Shown piece by piece: positions 1 to 6,068 of a stretch of DNA of 18,082 bases (its first letter is position 1; every line of letters starts with the position of its first letter). The stretch comes from Mariniphaga sp964624645 (GTDB taxonomy: Bacteria > Bacteroidota > Bacteroidia > Bacteroidales > Prolixibacteraceae): assembly GCA_964624645.1 (NCBI GenBank), contig CAZVAD010000051.1, positions 1 through 18,082 on the forward strand, in the 5' to 3' direction. The notes under the pieces were generated by a model. That model searched no databases. It saw only the letters and a program-made list of their open reading frames with translations, and was not told the origin of the DNA. Made by a program: the position numbers and the translations under genes.

Positions 1-83
1 GATTTAGATGCAAAAAGATTCTTCCAAATATTGCAGAACTATTTTTAAAGCTCAGAAAAATATTTTTTGCTTTTGCAAAGTAA

Positions 84-106
84 GGCACGGTTTACAAAAC
101 CGCGCC
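84..106 (-). terminator. Probable terminator downstream of the aldo/keto reductase gene
   Basis: A 10-bp stem (84-93 with 97-106) closes a 3-base loop. In the minus-strand RNA all ten positions pair, one as a G-U wobble; in plus-strand RNA the same position is an A-C mismatch. This suggests the minus strand is the functional one. The stem is followed on that strand by a U-rich but imperfect tract (TTACTTTG). It lies about 118 bases past the stop of the reductase gene. The rest of 1-223 shows no gene. Confidence 0.5.
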
Positions 107-223
107 AGCGGGGGTATATCTATTATATATTGAGTTAATATTTTTGCAACCAGGATATCTGTATTCCAGAAAACAGTACACAGCTGCCGCAGATGCTTCG
201 CAACACCGATTCAAACAGTTTCC

Positions 224-1048
224 TTAAAAAGTGATATGATCCGGGTGGCCGCCTGTACGGTGATTTTTGTCCAACCGGTCAATTTTGGCAATGTCTTCTT
301 CGCTCAGTTCAAAATCAAAAATGTCGGCATTGGAGATGATGCGCTCCGGGGTTACTGATTTGGGAATGGTAATCACCCCTTTTTGAATATCCCACCGCAG
401 CACAATCTGCACGGGTGTTTTTCCGTATTTTGCCGCCAAAGCCTGCAAAACCGGAATATCATTCACTTTGCCGCGCATAATCGGACTCCACGCTTCGGGA
501 CGGATTCCTTTTTCCATGCAATATGCCAGCAGCCCGGACTGAATCAGTTCGGGATGGAATTCATACTGGTTTACCGCCGGAATGATTTTACATCCGGGAA
601 GAAAATCATCAAGATGATGTTCCAGAAAATTGCTGACCCCGATGGCGCGAATCATCCCTTTTTCATACAGCTCTTCCATTGCTTTCCACGTTTCAACCGA
701 ACGTTTCCCTTTTGGCCAGTGAATCAGGTAGAGATCGAGGTAGTTTGTCTGCAAACGCTCCAGGCTCTCTTCAAAAGCCTGAAATGTGGATTGGTATCCC
801 TGATCGGTGTTCCAGACTTTTGACGTCAGAAAAATCTCCTTCCGTGGAATCCCACTTTCCCTGATTGCTTTCCCTACGCCTTTTTCATTGTCATAAACGG
901 CGGCTGTGTCAATGCTCCGATAGCCGTGCTCCAGTGCGGTCAGCACAGCATTTTCAACTTCCTGTCCGTCTTTTGCCTTAAAAACACCCAATCCGAACCA
1001 GGGTATTTCCACGCCGTTGTTTAATTTTACTTTTGAAGAAATATTCAT
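224..1048 (-). CDS. Aldo/keto reductase (AKR5-like, diketogluconate reductase family)
   Basis: This is an NADPH-dependent cytosolic oxidoreductase that reduces aldehydes or ketones; the physiological substrate cannot be read from sequence. The 274-residue protein spans the usual single TIM-barrel length. The catalytic tetrad is visible: D47 and Y52 in DTAAVYDNE, K77 in LTSKVWN and H110 in YLIHWPKG. GVSNF (137-141) and the cofactor-binding IPKS (228-231) are also present. The frame stays open 19 codons further upstream, but family alignment favours the ATG at 1048, because NISSKVKLNNGVEIPWFGLG is the usual N-terminus. It is divergent from the aspartate kinase gene, with 124 bases between starts, and appears to be a single-gene unit. 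The family is certain; names such as 2,5-diketo-D-gluconate or methylglyoxal reductase would be guesses. Confidence 0.93.
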   Translation of the reverse strand: MNISSKVKLNNGVEIPWFGLGVFKAKDGQEVENAVLTALEHGYRSIDTAAVYDNEKGVGKAIRESGIPRKEIFLTSKVWNTDQGYQSTFQAFEESLERLQTNYLDLYLIHWPKGKRSVETWKAMEELYEKGMIRAIGVSNFLEHHLDDFLPGCKIIPAVNQYEFHPELIQSGLLAYCMEKGIRPEAWSPIMRGKVNDIPVLQALAAKYGKTPVQIVLRWDIQKGVITIPKSVTPERIISNADIFDFELSEEDIAKIDRLDKNHRTGGHPDHITF

Positions 1049-1172
1049 GTGTTGATCTTTAAAATTTTCATGAAGCTCTAAAATAGATATTTTCCCGGAA
1101 TTCATTCTTCAAATCGGCACAAGTGATGCAACGATTCACTTTTTTTGTTGAAATTTGACCAATCAAAACGAA

Positions 1173-2429
1173 ATGAGCATGAAAGTATTCAAGTTTGGCG
1201 GCGCTTCCGTAAAAAATGCAGATGCGGTCCGGGGATTGGCAAAAATCCTGGACAGTTACAATGAAAATCTGGTGGTTGTTGTTTCTGCCATGGGAAAAAC
1301 CACGGATTTGCTGGAGACGCTGGTAAAAGCCTATTTTGAAAAAGAGGAGGCAAAATGGGAAATTTTTGAGGAGTTTAAGAATTTTCACACCGCTGTTTGC
1401 CGGCAGCTTTGCGATGAGAAGAATATTCCTGCCGGCGTGCTGAAACAATTTGCGGAACTGGAAAGGAAGCTGAACAAAGCGCCTTCGCTCGACTACAATT
1501 TTGAATATGACCAGATTGTCTGTTTTGGCGAGTTGGTTTCCACCTGCATTGTCAGCGCTTTTCTAAATTCAGCCGGAAAGACAAATCAATGGGTGGATGC
1601 ACGTTCGGTAATCCGCACCGACGATTTATACCGGGATGCCAACATCAATTGGGAGCTGACGGAAGAATTCTGTCGCAGTGCTTTTACATTCCATGGCCAT
1701 CAACTTTATATCACACAGGGATTTATCGGCTCAACACCAGCAAATCTGACCACCACGCTCGGACGTGAGGGATCGGATTATACGGCGGCAATCATCGGCA
1801 ATGTGCTGAATGCGGAAAGCGTCACTTTCTGGAAAGATGTGCCGGGGGTGCTCAGCGCCGACCCGAAAAAAATGGAAAAAACCACCAAAATTGATGTGCT
1901 TTCCTACCGCGAAGCGGTGGAAATGACCCATTCGGGTGCAAAAATCATTCACCCGAAAACCATGAAACCCCTGCACAACAAAGGGATTCCTTTATATGTC
2001 AAGTCCTTTCTTGAACCTGAAAACCAGGGAACGGTTATCCATGAAATCAGGGGCAGAATCCAGCATCCGCCGATTTTTATTCTGCGCGAAAACCAACTGC
2101 TCATCACGCTCACTCCCAAAGATTTTTCTTTTATCAATATTGATGACATTGACCGTTTAACACGGCTTCTGGTGAAAAACCGCATAAAAATCACCCTGAT
2201 GCAGCAATCGGCAATCGACCTGAACCTGGTTTTGGATGCAGGGAAAGCCGATATAAGCCTGCTGATTCAGGAATTATCGCCGTTTTATAAAGTTCTCTAC
2301 AACACCGGACTGACGCTGATTACCATCAGGCATTATACGGAAGAAGTGCTGGACTGGATGGTGAAGGAAAAGGATATCTATCTGGAACAGCACAGCCGCC
2401 TGACCGCAAGAATGTTAGTGAAAGAATAA
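1173..2429 (+). CDS. lysC: Aspartate kinase, monofunctional
   Basis: It phosphorylates L-aspartate with ATP, the first step to lysine/diaminopimelate, threonine and methionine. The 418-residue protein starts with the kinase signature KFGGASV (7-13), followed by GREGSD (197-202), FWKDVPGVLSADP and HSGAKIIHP (253-261), all typical amino-acid-kinase motifs. From about residue 300 on comes a C-terminal regulatory region of the ACT type, suggesting feedback control by lysine or another end product. No homoserine dehydrogenase domain is fused, unlike the bifunctional ThrA enzymes also found in this phylum. The frame is open from a TTG at 1155, but the ATG at 1173 or 1179 is preferred because the protein family begins directly with MKVFKFGG. 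The gene stands alone; the downstream gene converges on it. The symbol lysC is by function; isozyme identity is not resolved. Confidence 0.93.
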   Translation: MSMKVFKFGGASVKNADAVRGLAKILDSYNENLVVVVSAMGKTTDLLETLVKAYFEKEEAKWEIFEEFKNFHTAVCRQLCDEKNIPAGVLKQFAELERKLNKAPSLDYNFEYDQIVCFGELVSTCIVSAFLNSAGKTNQWVDARSVIRTDDLYRDANINWELTEEFCRSAFTFHGHQLYITQGFIGSTPANLTTTLGREGSDYTAAIIGNVLNAESVTFWKDVPGVLSADPKKMEKTTKIDVLSYREAVEMTHSGAKIIHPKTMKPLHNKGIPLYVKSFLEPENQGTVIHEIRGRIQHPPIFILRENQLLITLTPKDFSFINIDDIDRLTRLLVKNRIKITLMQQSAIDLNLVLDAGKADISLLIQELSPFYKVLYNTGLTLITIRHYTEEVLDWMVKEKDIYLEQHSRLTARMLVKE

Positions 2430-2465
2430 GCTTTGTGATGCAGCATTCAGGCTTTTAGTTATAAA

Positions 2466-2480
2466 AAACGCCTAATGCGT
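2466..2480 (-). terminator. Weak possible terminator after the 2525-3646 gene
   Basis: In the minus-strand RNA a short ACGC/GCGT stem with a 5-base loop is followed by a run of six U. It lies 44-57 bases past the stop of the minus-strand gene. The stem has only four pairs, so the call is tentative. The 95-base gap between the two convergent genes contains nothing else obvious. Confidence 0.3.
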
Positions 2481-2524
2481 AATCTGGGTTAATGGTGTGT
2501 TTTCAAAAATAGAAAAAAAGAGAG

Positions 2525-3646
2525 TTATTCGGCAAAATAATCGCGGGATACAATTTCCGTTACCTTATCCGTCAGAACACGATCAACGATAAGCCGGGAA
2601 GTTTCTTCCACCTGTTCTCCTTTGTACCTGTAGCTTTTGTGAAGCGTAAACTTTTCGGGTTTCAGTTTTGAATAGGTAATCTCAAAAGTGTAGGAGACAT
2701 CTTCCAGATAATTACTATCCGTATTCCCCACCGCCAGGCTTTTCCCCTGCCGGTTTTGTTTCGGCGAAACAGCTTTTCCTTCAATTTTCTTCACGGAGTA
2801 ATCATCTTTTGAAATGATTATTTTTCCTTCGAAAGAAGTGGCAAAAAAGTCCTGGGAACCGGCTAGGGTCGGCTCGTCCTGACTGAATGCGATGACCCAT
2901 GCCTGAGAATTGTCAATTTCCGGTTCATCTTCCAGCGATAAATTAAAGTTGCCAAGCAGCGCCGGATTCAATACCGACGTGGCCGAACGCACCCAGTCCA
3001 GCTCAAGCAGCTCATCAAAATTGGTAATTCCTGATGCAAAACTGTAGGAAGGGCTGTATTTCTGAAACTTGTAATTGCGCATCTTGAATGCATCGGTTTT
3101 GGATGGGTTCCTGTAACCTACACGGTCATAGATCAGTACCTCCGACTGGAAAACTGCTTTTGCCGTGTCCGCTGAGATTTTCTCATTCAGAAACGTGGCT
3201 TCCAGATTGAACGGCCCGCTCAGAAAGTTATACGGAACATTTTCCGCAGCCATTCTTAAAATCCGGATCAGCACCCTTGACTGGGCTTCCACATCCACCC
3301 CGGCGATGTCATAAGATAAAGGCGCAAGTTTTATCACGGAAAATTCCTTGTCAAAAAGAGTGCGCACAGAAAAAGTATCATTTTTAAAACTCAGCGCCGA
3401 AAAAAATATCTGTTTGTTCACCATCTCTTCGGGGATTTTCAGTTCGAAATTTCCTTCGGAATCGCTGGCAGTTCCGTAAAATGTCCCTTCAATCCCGATG
3501 TTGGTGTAGGGAATCGCTTCATTGGTCTGGCTGTTAATCACCTTTCCCCTGATGCTCTGCGCCACCCGGGTTTCGGTTTGTGAAAAAACAGCCTGCGAAA
3601 AAACCATGAATAAAATGAGTATCTGATACCTGTTCATTGTTTTCAA
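2525..3646 (-). CDS. Secreted protein with N-terminal carboxypeptidase-like regulatory domain
   Basis: The 373-residue protein starts with a signal peptide (hydrophobic core about 8-21, probable cleavage after FSQ at 21-23). A carboxypeptidase-D-regulatory-like beta-sandwich follows at about 31-107: SIRGKVINSQTNEAIPYTNI, then DSEGNFELKIP. This domain is shared with the N-termini of SusC/TonB-dependent receptors, but no plug or barrel follows. The remainder (about 120-373) is a predicted beta-rich region with alternating hydrophobic residues that resembles Bacteroidota outer-membrane-associated proteins of unknown function. It is probably periplasmic or outer-membrane associated. The function is not known. 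M1 (3646) and M4 (3637) are both possible starts. It is the first of two such proteins in the window and is divergent from the lipoprotein operon at 3935. Confidence 0.8.
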   Translation of the reverse strand: MKTMNRYQILILFMVFSQAVFSQTETRVAQSIRGKVINSQTNEAIPYTNIGIEGTFYGTASDSEGNFELKIPEEMVNKQIFFSALSFKNDTFSVRTLFDKEFSVIKLAPLSYDIAGVDVEAQSRVLIRILRMAAENVPYNFLSGPFNLEATFLNEKISADTAKAVFQSEVLIYDRVGYRNPSKTDAFKMRNYKFQKYSPSYSFASGITNFDELLELDWVRSATSVLNPALLGNFNLSLEDEPEIDNSQAWVIAFSQDEPTLAGSQDFFATSFEGKIIISKDDYSVKKIEGKAVSPKQNRQGKSLAVGNTDSNYLEDVSYTFEITYSKLKPEKFTLHKSYRYKGEQVEETSRLIVDRVLTDKVTEIVSRDYFAE

Positions 3647-3678
3647 AATTTTGCAATAAAAGTAGTAAATTCATAGCA

Positions 3679-3695
3679 ATCCTGCAATGCAGGAT
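3679..3695. repeat. Perfect 17-base palindrome in a divergent intergenic region
   Basis: ATCCTGCA and its exact reverse complement TGCAGGAT flank a single A. The site sits 33 bases upstream of the minus-strand gene start (3646) in the 288-base region between two divergent genes, a position suiting an operator. As RNA it would form a 7-bp hairpin. A longer imperfect inverted repeat (3723-3738 versus 3875-3888, AAACGT-type arms) lies in the same region. Apart from these and the promoter at 3885-3916 I see nothing in 3647-3934. Confidence 0.4.
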
Positions 3696-3884
3696 AAAAG
3701 GTGTGCAATAAGCTGAGAGTTTTCAAACGTATTTTTAAATATTGCCACAAATGCAGTGAAGCACAATAAAAAACCATTAACACCCGAAAATTCTGTCTGT
3801 TCAAAATTTTGCTTCAAAAATATTCCGGATACAAGCCTGCCAATTTTTTGGAAACGTGCAAATACGTTAATCTGTTTAAAAACG

Positions 3885-3916
3885 TTTCAATTCAGGATTA
3901 TTATTTATTATCTTTG
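3885..3916 (+). promoter_or_regulatory. Bacteroidota-type promoter for the coiled-coil lipoprotein operon
   Basis: TATCTTTG (3909-3916) matches the TAnnTTTG -7 consensus of the Bacteroidota housekeeping sigma factor. TTTC at 3885-3888, 20 bases upstream, is one base from the TTTG -33 element. Transcription would begin near 3923, about 12 bases before the ATG, a very short leader. Confidence 0.6.
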
Positions 3917-3934
3917 CTGAAATTACTGTAAATT

Positions 3935-4597
3935 ATGATTAAAAAATATCTGATATTCATAGTTGCCCTTCTTCCGATAATGTTTTCGTCATGTGTTTCC
4001 AAAAAGAAATTCGTGGAAATGCAAAATGGCCGTCTTCAGGCAGAGGAACAACTCAGGCAGACAACCGCCGAAAACAATGCCCGTGCGGAAAGAATCAAAA
4101 CCATGATTGCCGATTTTGAAAGCATGAAAAATGAACTGATGGCAAGCAATGCGGAAAAGGATCAATATATTGACAACCTGAATAAAGACATTTCCGGTCT
4201 GAGCGAACAGCTCAAAGCGCAAAAACAGTCCATTCAGGAGAGCAATTTTACTTTTGGTTTCGAGCGTGAAAGATATACTGAAAACTTGCAGGAAAAGGAA
4301 AAGGCTATCCGTTCGCTGCAAAGGGAAATGGCCGAAATGGAGAAAGAGATGTCACAGCAGGCATCCACCCTGAGTGACCGGAATGTGCGCATCAGTTCAA
4401 TGGCCGACCAGCTTGAAGCCTTTGAAGGAGAGAGAATCAGAAGCGAAAAACAGTTGGCCGGTCTTGAAGAGCAGCTCAGCAAATTGCGCGAGGAAACCAA
4501 TAGCTTAAACGCCCAGCTGAAGGAAAAAGACGAAACAATCACCCGTTTGCAGAATAATGTGAATCTGTTGAAAAAGGAAATCGGAGCACGAAATTAA
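3935..4597 (+). CDS. Coiled-coil lipoprotein of unknown function
   Basis: The 220-residue protein has a lipoprotein signal peptide with lipobox FSSC; Cys20 would be lipidated. Nearly the whole mature part (about 25-218) is polar and heptad-like, rich in E, Q, K and L, predicting one long coiled coil with no globular domain. The mature N-terminus CVSKKKFVEMQ resembles the start of Bacteroidota OmpA-family lipoproteins, in which a coiled coil leads into a C-terminal peptidoglycan-binding OmpA domain; here the protein stops where that domain would start. It probably spans part of the periplasm from a membrane anchor. It is followed by the DUF1080 lipoprotein gene after 21 bases, so the two are likely co-transcribed and may act together. 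The exact role is unknown. Confidence 0.75.
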   Translation: MIKKYLIFIVALLPIMFSSCVSKKKFVEMQNGRLQAEEQLRQTTAENNARAERIKTMIADFESMKNELMASNAEKDQYIDNLNKDISGLSEQLKAQKQSIQESNFTFGFERERYTENLQEKEKAIRSLQREMAEMEKEMSQQASTLSDRNVRISSMADQLEAFEGERIRSEKQLAGLEEQLSKLREETNSLNAQLKEKDETITRLQNNVNLLKKEIGARN

Positions 4598-4618
4598 ATT
4601 TTATATAAACTTTTGAGT

Positions 4619-5224
4619 ATGAGAAAATACATTGTTTTTACACTGATCGGTTTTTTGGCCGTTACTTTAATGTCCTGCGGCGGAAAGTGGGAATCCCTGT
4701 TTAACGGTAAAGACCTGACCGGATGGATTATTCACGGAACGGAGAAATGGTACGTGGAAGATGGCTTGCTGATTTGTGAAAGCGGTCCCGACAAGGAATA
4801 CGGATACCTTTCCACCGAAAAGTTCTATGACGATTTTGAGATGGAAGCCGAATTCCTTCAGGAAGCCGACGGCAACAGCGGGATTTTCTTCCGTTCAACT
4901 TTTGAAGGTACAAAAGTGACTGGCTGGCAGGTGGAAGTTGCTCCGCCATACCATGACACCGGCGGGATTTATGAATCCTACGGCCGTGGCTGGCTGGCTC
5001 AGATTCCCGACGAAAAGGAGGAAATTCTCCAAATGGGGGAGTGGAACAAAATGAAAATCCGGGTTGTGGGAGGCCACGTAACCACCTGGCTCAACGGACA
5101 GGAAATGGTTGATCTGGTGGATGATAAAATTGCCGATGGAAAAGGCGCCATCGCTTTGCAGATTCATAGTGGGGGCGGCATCAAAGTAAAATGGCGGAAC
5201 CTGAAAATCAAGGTCATTTCATAG
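4619..5224 (+). CDS. DUF1080 lipoprotein (3-keto-disaccharide hydrolase-like domain)
   Basis: The 201-residue protein has a lipobox LMSC with lipidated Cys20, directly followed by a single DUF1080 domain (PF06439, concanavalin-like fold) to the C-terminus. Hallmarks are LFNGKDLTGW (28-37), GNSGIFFR, W-x-V-E followed by DTGGIY, GEWN and a final LNGQE strand. Some DUF1080 proteins hydrolyse 3-keto-glycosides made by periplasmic glucoside 3-dehydrogenases; many are uncharacterised. No dehydrogenase partner is present here, so the enzymatic role is an inference. The frame is open from TTG 4613, but ATG 4619 fits the signal peptide better. It is likely the second gene of a two-gene operon and ends one base from a convergent gene. 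Confidence 0.85.
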   Translation: MRKYIVFTLIGFLAVTLMSCGGKWESLFNGKDLTGWIIHGTEKWYVEDGLLICESGPDKEYGYLSTEKFYDDFEMEAEFLQEADGNSGIFFRSTFEGTKVTGWQVEVAPPYHDTGGIYESYGRGWLAQIPDEKEEILQMGEWNKMKIRVVGGHVTTWLNGQEMVDLVDDKIADGKGAIALQIHSGGGIKVKWRNLKIKVIS

Positions 5225-5225
5225 G

Positions 5226-5987
5226 CTACTCATTCCGCCCTTCGACCCACATTTCATAATAATAGATAATGGATGCCCTCACTTCATATTCTGTTGAAGT
5301 GTAGGGCAATACATTTTTTGCATTGAACCACACCATAAAAGTGTCAGCCTGAGACTCATTCAGTCCGGTGAGTTTCATCACCATCTCCTTGTTGTAGTTC
5401 TGTGCGTGCATTTCCCAGTTTTTCTGAATTGCCATGGCTTCCCGCACATTCCGCTTGCGGCGTTCCCTGTCACTCAGGTAGTATTGCAGAAAAGAGACCG
5501 GATTAAACAAAGCTGCCAGAATAGGCGGTTTTTCATTGAAGGCATCGCCGCGCAGTTCCACCGGAATTTCCACGGGTTTTCCTGTGCCCAGGCCCATATC
5601 CAGTGATGGCCGTTCTCCCTTCACCTCTACTTCCCCGACTGCATAGCTCATGGGATTCATTTTAAAAACAAGTGTTTCCTGTCCGGTATAAGTGTGTGGA
5701 ATATAAATCACCAGTTTTTCATATCCGACGGAGGTCAGAATCAGGCTGTCAATATTGAGTGCGTCAATGGTAAAATAGCCGTCGGTGTTGGTGATGGTTC
5801 CTCCGCGGTAGCGGTTGTTTACGATGGTTACATACGGAACTCCCGAGCTGTCGGCAGCGCTGACAATCCGGCCTTTCAGCCGGACAAGGATGGGATCGAC
5901 CAATAGCGGATCGGTCTGTGCACGGCTTTTCAGCCCTGCAAGCAAAAACGAAAGCAAACCGATTAAAACTAAAGTTCTCATCCTCAT
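5226..5987 (-). CDS. Secreted protein with carboxypeptidase-like regulatory domain, short form
   Basis: The 253-residue protein has a signal peptide (1 to about 23, cleavage near SRAQ). A carboxypeptidase-regulatory-like beta-sandwich lies at about 36-122: LKGRIVSAADSSGVPYVTIV, then TNTDGYFTIDAL. The C-terminal helical region is charged (NPVSFLQYYLSDRERRKR, then VMKLTGLNESQADTFMVWFN). This layout recurs in conserved Bacteroidota proteins of unknown function. It is unlike the 373-residue protein at 2525 beyond the shared first domain. The ATG at 5987 or 5981 could start it. It lies 81 bases downstream of valS on the same strand, with a hairpin between. The function is unknown; an envelope role is inferred from secretion. 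Confidence 0.8.
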   Translation of the reverse strand: MRMRTLVLIGLLSFLLAGLKSRAQTDPLLVDPILVRLKGRIVSAADSSGVPYVTIVNNRYRGGTITNTDGYFTIDALNIDSLILTSVGYEKLVIYIPHTYTGQETLVFKMNPMSYAVGEVEVKGERPSLDMGLGTGKPVEIPVELRGDAFNEKPPILAALFNPVSFLQYYLSDRERRKRNVREAMAIQKNWEMHAQNYNKEMVMKLTGLNESQADTFMVWFNAKNVLPYTSTEYEVRASIIYYYEMWVEGRNE

Positions 5988-6036
5988 TTTACAGACTTTA
6001 AAAGATGGAAAAGATTATTTTTCCAAAACATCACAA

Positions 6037-6059
6037 GCTTTAGCCGGATTCCGGCAAGC
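6037..6059 (-). terminator. Possible terminator after valS
   Basis: In the minus-strand RNA a GCUU plus GCCGG stem pairs with CCGGC plus AAGC around a 3-base loop, with a 2-base bulge. It begins about 10 bases past the valS stop. The following tract (TTGTGATGTTTT) is only partly U-rich, so read-through into the 5226-5987 gene is possible. Confidence 0.4.
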
Positions 6060-6068
6060 ATGAGCAGG

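Noticed and set aside
139..146. TATTTTTG on the plus strand as a promoter
   Set aside because: No -33 element and no plus-strand gene follow; downstream is the antisense of the reductase gene. AT-rich sequence gives such matches by chance.
2525..3646. TonB-dependent receptor (SusC-like) because of the regulatory domain
   Set aside because: After the first domain there is no plug or long barrel; at 373 residues it is far too short.
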